The position numbers and the translations under genes were made by a program. A stretch of DNA of 64,000 nucleotides. Source: Nocardia salmonicida NBRC 13393. GTDB lineage: Bacteria > Actinomycetota > Actinomycetes > Mycobacteriales > Mycobacteriaceae. The DNA lies in the NCBI RefSeq assembly GCF_001613085.1, contig NZ_BDBR01000010.1, positions 62,001 to 126,000 on the forward strand, written 5' to 3'. This document shows, one piece after another, positions 27,155 to 34,638 of this stretch. Every line of letters starts with the position of its first letter. Within the stretch, counting starts at the first letter, position 1. A model generated the notes under the pieces. The model was not told the DNA's origin. It saw only the letters and a list, made by a program, of their open reading frames with translations, and made no database searches.

Positions 27155-28795
27155 CTATTCCTCGGTGAGTAGCCCACCGGACATATGCCAACGACGGGTC
27201 GCACGAACAGAATCCAGCATCCGGCGATCATGCGTCACCAGAATCAACGTGCCGGTGAAGGAGTCGACCGCCTGCTCCAGTTGTTCGATGGCGGGCAGAT
27301 CGAGATGGTTGGTCGGCTCGTCGAGGACGAGCAGGTTCACCCCGCGTGCCTGGAGCAGGGCCAGCGCCGCGCGGGTGCGTTCGCCGGGGGACAGGGTGTC
27401 GCAGGCGCGGGTCACATGCGGCCCGCGCAGGCCGAACTTGGCCAGCAGCGTGCGGACTTCGGCGTCTGGCCAGTCGGGCATCGCCGCGGCGAAGGTGTCG
27501 GCCAGCGCGTCGCCACCACGGAACAGCCCACGGGCCTGGTCGACCTCACCGATCTCGACCCCGGAACCCAGTGCGGCCGAACCGGAATCGGGTGCGATCT
27601 TGCCGAGCAGGAGACCGAGCAGGGTCGACTTGCCCGAGCCGTTGGCGCCGGTGAGCACGATCCGGTCGGCCCAGTCGATCTGCGTGGTGATCGGGCCGAG
27701 GGTGAACTCGCCGCGCGCGAGGGTGGCGTTGTCGGCCGTCGCGACCACCGCGCCGCTGCGGGGCGCGGTCGCGATCTCCATCCGCAGTTCCCATTCCTTG
27801 CGCGGTTCGTCGACCACGTCGAGGCGCTCGATGCGGCGCTGGGTCTGGCGGGCCTTGGCGGCCTGCTTCTCGGTGGATTCCGCGCGGGTTTTGCGGCCCA
27901 TCTTGTCGGAGTCGTTCTTGCCCTTGCGGCGGGCATTGCGCACACCGTGCTCGAGCCAATTGCGCTGCATCTGCGCGCGCGACTCCAAACCTGCTTTGGT
28001 GTCGGCGAATTCGTCGTAGGCCTCGCGGGCATGCTTGCGGGCGATCTCGCGTTCGGCGAGGTAGGCGTCGTAGCCGCCGTCGTAGAAGCCTGTTTGCTGC
28101 TGAGCCAGGTCGAGTTCGAGGACGCTGTTGACGGTGCGCGCCAAGAACTCTCGATCGTGGCTGATCACCATGAGCGGTACCCGCACGCCGGTGACGAACC
28201 GTTCCAGCCGGTCGAGGCCGTCGAGATCGAGGTCGTTGGTCGGCTCGTCGAGCAGCAGAATGTCGAAGCGCGACAACAACACCGAGGCCAGCCCCGCGCG
28301 GGCCGCCTGGCCGCCCGACAGGCCCGTCATCGGGGTGTCGAGGCCACTGGCCAAGCCGTTGGTCAGCCCCAGATCCGCGGCGACCTCTTCGGCGCGCTGA
28401 TCGAGATCCGCGCCGCCCAATGCCAGCCAATGTTCCAACGCTGGTGAGTAATCGTCGTCGCCGCCGTCGCCGAGGCGTTCGGCCGCCGCGTCCATCACCC
28501 GCTGGGCGTGCGCGACTCCGGTTCGGCGCGAGAGGAATTCGAGCACCGTCTCGCCTTCGATGCGCTCCGGTTCCTGTGTCAGGTAGCCGACGGTCGCATC
28601 GGGCGGGCTCAACGCGATGGTGCCCTCGCCCGGCTCGCGCTCGGCCAGCATCCGCAGCAGCGTCGACTTGCCCGCGCCGTTCACCCCGACCAGCCCGATC
28701 ACATCGCCGGGGGCGAGAGTGAAATCGAGGTCGGCGAACAGGGTCCGTTCGGCGTGCCCCGCGGACAGGCCGCTGGCGTGCAATGTCGTGCTCAC
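27155..28795 (-). CDS. ABC-F family ATPase (ribosome-associated)
   Basis: A 546-aa protein with two ABC domains and no membrane segments, the ABC-F layout. Domain 1 has GVNGAGKST, LSGGQAAR and LLLDEPTNDLD; domain 2 has GANGSGKST (about 380), LSPGERTR and LVLDEPTNHLD. The basic, helical interdomain linker (about 240-320, KARQTQRRIERLD) is the region that reaches into the ribosome in this family. Members act as translation factors or protect ribosomes from antibiotics; which applies here cannot be told from sequence. The start is a GTG without a strong ribosome site, so the mRNA may be leaderless. Confidence 0.9.
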   Translation of the reverse strand: MSTTLHASGLSAGHAERTLFADLDFTLAPGDVIGLVGVNGAGKSTLLRMLAEREPGEGTIALSPPDATVGYLTQEPERIEGETVLEFLSRRTGVAHAQRVMDAAAERLGDGGDDDYSPALEHWLALGGADLDQRAEEVAADLGLTNGLASGLDTPMTGLSGGQAARAGLASVLLSRFDILLLDEPTNDLDLDGLDRLERFVTGVRVPLMVISHDREFLARTVNSVLELDLAQQQTGFYDGGYDAYLAEREIARKHAREAYDEFADTKAGLESRAQMQRNWLEHGVRNARRKGKNDSDKMGRKTRAESTEKQAAKARQTQRRIERLDVVDEPRKEWELRMEIATAPRSGAVVATADNATLARGEFTLGPITTQIDWADRIVLTGANGSGKSTLLGLLLGKIAPDSGSAALGSGVEIGEVDQARGLFRGGDALADTFAAAMPDWPDAEVRTLLAKFGLRGPHVTRACDTLSPGERTRAALALLQARGVNLLVLDEPTNHLDLPAIEQLEQAVDSFTGTLILVTHDRRMLDSVRATRRWHMSGGLLTEE

Positions 28796-28939
28796 CTCGA
28801 CAATTGTGCCCGTCTCGGGGTCTGACCCTGAGGTCGGGGCCTGTCGAAATCAGGGTGCGGATAGGTCTGTGGACCGATGCGGGTGGGGGTGTTCGATAGG
28901 CACAGTGGAGATATCACCGCTCCACAGGAAGGCAACATC

Positions 28940-29131
28940 ATGACCGCCCCCGCCCGCCGCCTCACCCGTTCGACCAGCAACAAGTGGATCGCAGGCGTCT
29001 GCGGTGGCCTCGCCGAACGCTACGGCTGGAACCCCAACGTCGTCCGCTTGGTCTTCGTCCTGTCCTGCCTGCTGCCCGGCCCGCAGTTCCTGATCTACCT
29101 GGCGATGTGGATCCTCATCCCGAACAAGTAG
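28940..29131 (+). CDS. Small PspC-domain protein
   Basis: A 63-aa membrane protein consisting of little more than a PspC domain (WIAGVCGGLAERYGWNPNVVRLVFVLSCLL, then a second helix ending ILIPNK). AGGAAGG precedes ATG 28940. PspC proteins belong to envelope-stress responses; this minimal form is common in actinobacteria and has no defined role. A much larger PspC protein is encoded at 58789. Confidence 0.88.
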   Translation: MTAPARRLTRSTSNKWIAGVCGGLAERYGWNPNVVRLVFVLSCLLPGPQFLIYLAMWILIPNK

Positions 29132-29222
29132 CCCCGAACCTCCCGGCACCCGCTCGCGGATGACAAGATGGTGGCAACCCCGCCACGTCGTCATCCGCGA
29201 GTTTTCCGTTGGAGGAGCAGTC

Positions 29223-29531
29223 ATGGTCACCTCGGGTGAGTTCCCCGGCCTCGGCCTACCCGACATAGACGCCCACTCGTCCCTGGGCGGCCTCGGCCCC
29301 GTAGAACTGAACAACCCATCCCTCGACCTCGACCACGACGGCGTCGTCGACTCCCTCTCCACCGGCGACGCCGACTCGACCAGCATCTGGTCCGACTACG
29401 ACCACGACGGCCTGGCCGACCATGTCACCGTCGTCGAGGAGGACGGCGACTACGCCGCGTGGGAGTACCACCGTCATCCCGACGGGACGTCGGAGTGGCG
29501 GAAGACCGACCAGGGGAATCTGGAGAAGTGA
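29223..29531 (+). CDS. Small acidic protein with DxDxDG calcium-loop motifs
   Basis: A 102-aa soluble, very acidic protein (ATG 29223, GGAGG upstream). It contains two EF-hand/dockerin-like loops, DLDHDGVVDS and DYDHDGLADH, which suggests Ca2+ binding, and ends in repeated His/Asp-Glu stretches (YHRHPDGTSEW). No signal peptide is seen. Similar small proteins are known in Mycobacteriales without function. Only the metal-binding inference is offered. Confidence 0.75.
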   Translation: MVTSGEFPGLGLPDIDAHSSLGGLGPVELNNPSLDLDHDGVVDSLSTGDADSTSIWSDYDHDGLADHVTVVEEDGDYAAWEYHRHPDGTSEWRKTDQGNLEK

Positions 29532-29639
29532 GCAAGCCCCCGCGTTGCCGATTTGCCGATCGGTGGAACCAGTCGGGCGCGTGGCGCGTCAGACTATGTA
29601 AGGCGCCGACCGGCGCACACGGCGATGGAGGGTGGGGGA

Positions 29640-29996
29640 ATGACCGGTGTGAACGCTTCGGGCGGTTTTACGTTGGACAATGCCGCAGTACAGCGCGCAG
29701 TCGGCGAGCTGAACGGCACTGTCACCGAACTCCGGACGGCCGGACGTGCCGTCGATACGAATATCTGGGGAAGCGGCAAGAGCGGGGCGACCTGCGAGGC
29801 AGGTCGCGGGTACGAAACCGAGGGCGTGGCCATCGCCGCTGCGCTCCAGCGGACGGTCACCTGGGTGAAGGTGTGGGCTACTGCCACCGAAGTGACTGCC
29901 GGTGTCACCGGTGGAGCGGCGATCTCGCTCACCGAGGTCGACGGCGCCAACGCGCGCGATCTCAACGGCAAAGCCGCGGCTCTGCCGTCGAGCTGA
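29640..29996 (+). CDS. Small helical protein, possible type VII secretion substrate
   Basis: A 118-aa protein with Ala/Thr/Val-rich helices and a central turn NIWGSGKSG that resembles a WXG turn. ATG 29640 has GGAGGGTGGGGG upstream; the longer frame from 29553 is unsupported. It sits 27 bp before the large WXG-like protein and is probably co-transcribed. Size, turn and position suggest an ESX-type secreted or partner protein, but no YxxxD/E tail is present and the family is not recognised. Confidence 0.6.
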   Translation: MTGVNASGGFTLDNAAVQRAVGELNGTVTELRTAGRAVDTNIWGSGKSGATCEAGRGYETEGVAIAAALQRTVTWVKVWATATEVTAGVTGGAAISLTEVDGANARDLNGKAAALPSS

Positions 29997-30023
29997 TCCC
30001 GGTACCGGCGAAGGAGTTCCGCG

Positions 30024-31727
30024 ATGGTCAATGCTGTGGATGATCTGCTCACCAAGGGCGCACGAGCCCTCAACTACTTCTGGCATCTCACACCCGTGTA
30101 TGTCCGCGCGTTCGGTACCGACGATGGTTGGCCGCGCGAGAAGTTCGGGGAAATCTACAATGCCGAGCAAGGCATGAACACGGAAAAGCTCACCGGCGCA
30201 ACCTGGAATGCGACGAGCAACCTTCTCGCCAAAGCCGGCGCACAGCGCGACGTGCAGAGGCAAGCGGTAACTGCGCTGAAAGGGAATTGGCAAGGCGAGG
30301 CAGGCACGCAGGGCGCGGATTTGCTGACGAGGATGATCCAGGAAGCCAACGACGACATCGAGCACTTCAAGCAGGTCTCCGATGCGATCTTCACAGCCGG
30401 GGTGGAGTTGCCCACCGTTGTGGGTGCGAAGGTCGATCTGATCGTTGCCCTGATGCCGGCGTCTGGGCTGGTCGAAGTAGGAGCGATGTCGGACGGCGAC
30501 ATCGAGGCGATCCTGACGGCGCGTGACAGCGGCGAACTCAGCGAGACTGTGTGGTCCAAGCTCCTTCGGACACCCTTCGGGGCGGGGCAGTCGACCGAGC
30601 GGACACAACAGGCGACCAAGGACCTCTGCAACAAGTGGATCAACGATGTCTTCCGACCGGACTACGTCGACAAGCGGACCAAATTCGTGCAGATCTGCGA
30701 GGAATACAAGGGCAAGGTCCAAGCGATCTATCAGAAGATCATCGAAGCAGGAAAGTTGCTGTCAGAGGATCCGAAGTACCCGATGGCTGCGGGGGCTGTG
30801 CCGGTCGAAACGAAGCCCGAAGGTGACCCGGCCAAATCGACCGAGGACCCATCGAAGGCGACTGGTGACAAGTCGCAGGACAACGGCGCGGCCGCAACCG
30901 GCGGGAGCAAGACGGACGACAGCGGCGGAGGAACCACGACGGCCGCTACCAAGAGCGAGGACACGTCGGCATCGACTGGGTCGACCGCAAAGACCACAAC
31001 GCCCGACACCGACACAACGACCAACGACACCGAGACCGATGACGACACCGGTAGCGCACTGAGCACCCTCGCCTCGACGGTCAGCGAGCTGGGAACCACC
31101 CTGTCGAGCGCGCTGACCGGCGATCTCGGGGACACACTCACCTCGGCTGTCGAATCGGCAGGGACGTCGATCAGCGACGGTATCGAGCAGATGAGCGAGC
31201 AGGTGAGCAGCTTGCTGTCAGGCGAGCACGAGGCGTCATTCCAGCTCGGCGACACCAAGGTGAGCATCGAGGCCGACGAGGACGGGTTGTCGTTGACGAC
31301 GACCGACGCGAATGGCGACAGCCGACAGTACCGGTTGATTTTGGACGAGAACGGATTGCCGGTCGTCGAACAGGAGTTGAGTTCTGCCGACCCCACCGCG
31401 ACTGGTGACGATTCCAATGGCGTGTTGGGCTCTGGCACACCGGAATCCGGTACCGGACAGGGCGAGGCCGGCCTGTCCGACGCCGGGTCAGGTGCCGAGG
31501 GCGCCACTCCGACGACCTCCGAGACTCCAGATATGACTGATGCACCGGTCACGAGCGAGACCGGCAACGGCGACCCGTCGTCCGGCTCCGTTGCAGGCGG
31601 GGTACCGGTCGGACCACGCTCATCCCAGCAGGAAACCGACGGCGAGCACACCCCGAGCGTCGATGACCATCAGATGAGCAACCCGGGCGACTCGGGCGCG
31701 GTTCTGTCCGAGGCAGGCCCGCTGTGA
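30024..31727 (+). CDS. Large WXG-like protein with long disordered acidic tail
   Basis: A 567-aa protein with GAAGGAG before ATG 30024. Residues 1-250 are helical with a WXG-type turn NWQGEAG at about 88-94, as in large WXG/PPE-like type VII substrates. Residues about 260-350 are a low-complexity Thr/Ser/Asp/Gly/Lys region, followed by a Leu/Ser amphipathic stretch (STVSELGTTLSSAL ... GIEQMSEQVSSLLSG) and a Gly/Ser/Glu-rich C-terminus. No enzymatic toxin domain is recognised. Likely exported by an ESX system, though no ESX machinery gene is adjacent; the nearest is the ESX-4 locus 22 kb away. Confidence 0.65.
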   Translation: MVNAVDDLLTKGARALNYFWHLTPVYVRAFGTDDGWPREKFGEIYNAEQGMNTEKLTGATWNATSNLLAKAGAQRDVQRQAVTALKGNWQGEAGTQGADLLTRMIQEANDDIEHFKQVSDAIFTAGVELPTVVGAKVDLIVALMPASGLVEVGAMSDGDIEAILTARDSGELSETVWSKLLRTPFGAGQSTERTQQATKDLCNKWINDVFRPDYVDKRTKFVQICEEYKGKVQAIYQKIIEAGKLLSEDPKYPMAAGAVPVETKPEGDPAKSTEDPSKATGDKSQDNGAAATGGSKTDDSGGGTTTAATKSEDTSASTGSTAKTTTPDTDTTTNDTETDDDTGSALSTLASTVSELGTTLSSALTGDLGDTLTSAVESAGTSISDGIEQMSEQVSSLLSGEHEASFQLGDTKVSIEADEDGLSLTTTDANGDSRQYRLILDENGLPVVEQELSSADPTATGDDSNGVLGSGTPESGTGQGEAGLSDAGSGAEGATPTTSETPDMTDAPVTSETGNGDPSSGSVAGGVPVGPRSSQQETDGEHTPSVDDHQMSNPGDSGAVLSEAGPL

Positions 31728-31748
31728 CGCTTGCCGCCCTTGATGTTT

Positions 31749-31780
31749 CACGGTCGATCGCTGGAGAGTGATCGACCGTG
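31749..31780 (+). promoter_or_regulatory. Perfect inverted repeat covering the next gene's start codon
   Basis: CACGGTCGATC (31749-31759) and GATCGACCGTG (31770-31780) form a perfect 11-bp stem with a 10-base loop. The final GTG of the 3' arm is the start codon of the next gene, and its GGAG ribosome site is in the loop. It could control translation, terminate the preceding transcript or be a protein-binding dyad. Confidence 0.6.
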
Positions 31781-32215
31781 GACTACGCAGCAGAGATTGA
31801 GCAGATCGCCTTCGAAGCGCGGCGCCGATCGGCGTTGCTGATGGACGAGATCGACGAGATCAACCGTCAGACCGCAATTCGTGCTGAGGAATTTGCGGCC
31901 GAGGCGGGCAAACGGCTTCGAGAACTGGCTGAACAGGACGGCGAGGACGAAAGGAAAGCGGACCCTGAACCGGAACCGCCTGTGCCGACCGCGACTCGCG
32001 AGGAATGGAGTCAACCCGCAGCACGTCAGCAGATTCTGCCGCAAGCGGTGGAGCCCGATCCCAACTGGACTCCAGAGCAACTGCAGCAAGCTGAGATTCG
32101 GGCTGCGGTCGCCCGCGCGAAAGCCGCCCGGCAAGCGCAGTCGACAGTCGCCCCGTCGGACGGTGACTTCGACCAGGAGTCCGAGTACTACCGCCGGTCG
32201 ACGTGGTTGGATTGA
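31778..32215 (+). CDS. Small coiled-coil protein in the WXG-like/kinase cassette
   Basis: A 145-aa soluble, charged protein starting at GTG 31778. Residues 1-60 and 100-120 are heptad-rich helices (EIEQIAFEARRRSALLMDEIDEINRQ; broken for length) with an acidic Pro-rich middle (DPEPEPPVP). No domain is recognised. It lies 50 bp after the large WXG-like gene and 99 bp before the kinase gene. A shortened, frameshifted relic of the same gene lies at 33493, after the kinase gene. It may be a chaperone or adaptor for the upstream protein; that is inference only. Confidence 0.6.
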   Translation: MDYAAEIEQIAFEARRRSALLMDEIDEINRQTAIRAEEFAAEAGKRLRELAEQDGEDERKADPEPEPPVPTATREEWSQPAARQQILPQAVEPDPNWTPEQLQQAEIRAAVARAKAARQAQSTVAPSDGDFDQESEYYRRSTWLD

Positions 32216-32314
32216 CCGGCGTAGTCGCCCACTCTGAATCCGTTCAATCAGAGAATTGATTGCGAAGAGGCGGATTGGGCGAATACGCCGGACCAACCAC
32301 GATTTGGGGGCGGT

Positions 32315-33421
32315 ATGGCTGAGAACGGGGTCGTTGCAGGGTATGAGCTCGAGCGGGTGCTCGGGCGCGGCGGGATGGGGACGGTCTACCTGGCCCGCCA
32401 CCCTCGGCTACCACGGTCGGTTGCGCTGAAGTTGTTGGACGAGCAGATGTTCAGTGACGTCGAGGCCCGCGCACGGTTCCAGCGAGAGGCGGATCTGGCC
32501 GCGTGCCTTGATCATCCGAATATTGTTGGCGTATACGACCGAGGTGTCGAGGGGATTCGGCCGTGGATCGCCATGCAATATGTGCAAGGCACAGATTCAG
32601 GCGCGGTAGGGGCGTTCGAGCCGATTCGAGCTGTGCGGGTCGTGGCGGAAGTGGCCGAGGCATTGGACTTCGCGCACAGCCGCGGCGTATTACACCGGGA
32701 CATCAAGCCCGCCAATATCCTCTTGGGCGAGCCAGAGCCGGGCCGACAGGAGCGGGTAGTGCTGGCCGACTTCGGCATCGCGCGACTACATTTCGATCAG
32801 AATCCGCTCACCCAGACCGGATCATTTACCGCCACATTGGCTTACGCGTCACCAGAGCAGTTGGCGGGGTTGGCGCTCGATCCCCGCTGCGATCAGTATT
32901 CGCTGGCGTGCACGTTGTTCGTCCTGCTCACGGGTGCGCCGCCGTTTGCCGCGACGAACCCGGTCGCGGTGATCCAATCCCACATGTCAGCTGATCCGCC
33001 GGCGATTTCGGCACTGCTGCCGGGCCTTCCGATCGCGCTGGATCAGATATTGCGGCGGGCGATGGCCAAACGCCCCGATGATCGTTTCGGATCGTGTGGT
33101 GAATTCGCCGCGGCGGTGCAGCAGTCGTTTCAGTCAGCGCCGGTTCGGCAGATGTCGGTCGCAGTCCCGACAAGTCGAACGGCTGAGACGGTGGTCGATT
33201 CGGCGCCATCTCGTTCGCTCGAAGTGGGACGCAGCTTCGGTTCGGTAGCAGTGCCACCGCATCGAGCACTGGTGCAGTCGGCTGGCCAGTCGAATCGAAG
33301 CCCGGCTGTCGCTGGTCGGGCTGAGCGGCGAGCCGTGTGGCGTCGGCGATTCGAGACCACGGGGGTCGTGTTCGCCCTCGCGTGGATCGTTGGGCTGGTC
33401 TTGCTGGCGGTGCTGGCCTGA
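32315..33421 (+). CDS. Serine/threonine protein kinase with C-terminal membrane anchor
   Basis: A 368-aa Hanks-type kinase. The kinase domain covers residues 8-270 with GRGGMGTVY, Lys39, HRD (127-129) with DIKPAN, DFG (152-154) and LTQTGSFTATLAYASPEQ, so it looks active. After a Ser/Arg-rich linker it ends in one hydrophobic helix (about 347-366, GVVFALAWIVGLVLLAVL) with almost nothing beyond it, so it has no extracellular sensor, unlike the kinase at 8353, to which it is clearly related. GGGGGCGGT lies just before the ATG. Last intact gene of the cassette that starts at 29640. Confidence 0.92.
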   Translation: MAENGVVAGYELERVLGRGGMGTVYLARHPRLPRSVALKLLDEQMFSDVEARARFQREADLAACLDHPNIVGVYDRGVEGIRPWIAMQYVQGTDSGAVGAFEPIRAVRVVAEVAEALDFAHSRGVLHRDIKPANILLGEPEPGRQERVVLADFGIARLHFDQNPLTQTGSFTATLAYASPEQLAGLALDPRCDQYSLACTLFVLLTGAPPFAATNPVAVIQSHMSADPPAISALLPGLPIALDQILRRAMAKRPDDRFGSCGEFAAAVQQSFQSAPVRQMSVAVPTSRTAETVVDSAPSRSLEVGRSFGSVAVPPHRALVQSAGQSNRSPAVAGRAERRAVWRRRFETTGVVFALAWIVGLVLLAVLA

Positions 33422-33492
33422 CCGCTGTCGATGCTCCCGCTGAACCGGCGGTGACGGTGAGTCGGTCGCACGTGGGGTGAAGTAGCTGCTTT

Positions 33493-33559
33493 GTGGACTA
33501 CCAGCAAAGATTGAGCAGATCGCCATCGAAGCGCGTCGCCGATCGACGTGGTTGGCTGA
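33493..33559 (+). pseudogene. Relic of the coiled-coil gene at 31778 (internal deletion)
   Basis: The first ~53 bases (GTGGACTAC, then a one-base loss, then CAGCAAAGATTGAGCAGATC...) match the 5' end of the 31778 gene, and the last ~20 bases (GTCGACGTGGTTGG-like, then TGA) match its 3' end at 32195-32215. The copy therefore has its middle deleted, apparently at the short similar sequences CGCCGATCG / CGCCGGTCG, and is frameshifted. Confidence 0.7.
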
Positions 33560-33569
33560 GCTCACTTGA

Positions 33570-33716
33570 TCGCACAATGCGTCGGCTTATACGGGCCAGC
33601 CTGAGTGCGATCGGCTGATCGCGGCCATCGCGTCGGTCAACGACCTTCCGCTCTACACCCGCAATCCCGATGACTTCAAAGGTCTCGATGCAGTGCTTAC
33701 CTTGCTGCCCGTCTGA
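33570..33716 (+). pseudogene. C-terminal remnant of a PIN-domain (VapC-like) toxin gene
   Basis: The frame ending at TGA 33714-33716 reads CDRLIAAIASVNDLPLYTRN followed by PDDFKGLDAVLTLLPV. This is the standard C-terminal strand-helix end of VapC toxins (LIAA.A....LPLYTRN..DF). No upstream PIN acidic residues and no antitoxin gene are present; the frame is closed by a stop at 33567. It is a relic of a toxin-antitoxin locus. With the preceding relic it fills most of the 326-bp gap between the kinase and hydrolase genes. Confidence 0.6.
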
Positions 33717-33747
33717 ACTGCGTTGCTACGCAGTCTGATTTGTGAAC

Positions 33748-34602
33748 TCAGCCGCGGATGAGTTTGGCGACAGTGCCGATGGACAACTTCGGCGCCTCGA
33801 CCTCGACCTCGGCGTGTGGGTCGACCACCTTCGTGTGGGGGAGCTCGGCTTCCGGGTCGGCGAAGGCCGCGTACTTCTTGTCGGCGAGGACCGTGGCGAG
33901 GAGGTAGCCGGTGACCAGGGCTCGGGTGGTTTTGTCGGTTTTGTGTTCGTAGCGGCCGGCGCCGAGGGCGGCGAAGAGGCGGCGGCCTTCGATGATGCCG
34001 TTGTGGGAGGCGCCGTTGATGGTGCGCAGGATCGACGTGCCGGACCAAGCGGCGGCCAGGGCGCGGGCGTTGGAGCTGACCGAGTCGAGGTCGTCGCCGG
34101 TCAGGATCAGGCCGGGCGTGTCGAGTTCGGGGGCGATGTTCTCCGCGACGGGGGAGGTTGGGGCGGGGAAGAGGGCCACTACGGTGGCTACCCGACGTTG
34201 AGCTGCGGCGATCACGGCGGCGCCGGCTCCCATGCCGTGCCCGGCGAGGGCGAGGCGGTCGGGGTGGACGCTGATGGTGCCGTCACCGAGGCGGACCTTG
34301 GTGACGATGTCGAGTGTGGTGAGCAAGTCGGTGCCGAGGTCGAGATGTGACGGGATCGGGCCGCGCTCGGTGTCGGGCGCGGCGACCACGAAACCCCACG
34401 ATGCGATGTGTTCGAGCAGGCTCTTGTAGTTCTCGGCGCTGGTCAGCCAGCCGTGCGCGAACGCGACAGCGGGCAGGTTCAGTCCGGACTCGGGTGTGTA
34501 CACCACACCCGGCTGACCTGCGATCCCTAGGTTCCCGCGCAGCACCCGGTGAGGGCCGCGCACGGACAGGGTGCTCAGGAGCGATTTTGCAGACACCGAC
34601 AC
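33748..34602 (-). CDS. Alpha/beta-hydrolase (dienelactone hydrolase-like) with altered nucleophile
   Basis: A 284-aa cytosolic alpha/beta-hydrolase-fold protein. The oxyanion-side motif AFAHGWLTSAENY, the elbow LALAGHGMGAGAAV and the late His (INGASHNGI) are placed as in chlorophyllase/dienelactone-type esterases, but the nucleophile position of G-x-S-x-G is Gly in GHGMG. The usual serine chemistry is therefore not expected, unless another residue substitutes. C-terminal residues 250-284 are acidic/Val-rich and lie outside the fold. Divergent from glmS, whose start is 36 bp away. Confidence 0.85.
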   Translation of the reverse strand: MSVSAKSLLSTLSVRGPHRVLRGNLGIAGQPGVVYTPESGLNLPAVAFAHGWLTSAENYKSLLEHIASWGFVVAAPDTERGPIPSHLDLGTDLLTTLDIVTKVRLGDGTISVHPDRLALAGHGMGAGAAVIAAAQRRVATVVALFPAPTSPVAENIAPELDTPGLILTGDDLDSVSSNARALAAAWSGTSILRTINGASHNGIIEGRRLFAALGAGRYEHKTDKTTRALVTGYLLATVLADKKYAAFADPEAELPHTKVVDPHAEVEVEAPKLSIGTVAKLIRG

Positions 34603-34638
34603 GGCGAGAAGAGTATCCGATCAGTAGGGTGGGGGACC

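Noticed and set aside
34603..34638. glmS ribozyme or riboswitch upstream of glmS
   Set aside because: The gap is only 36 bp and has no such structure; glmS ribozymes are a feature of Firmicutes.
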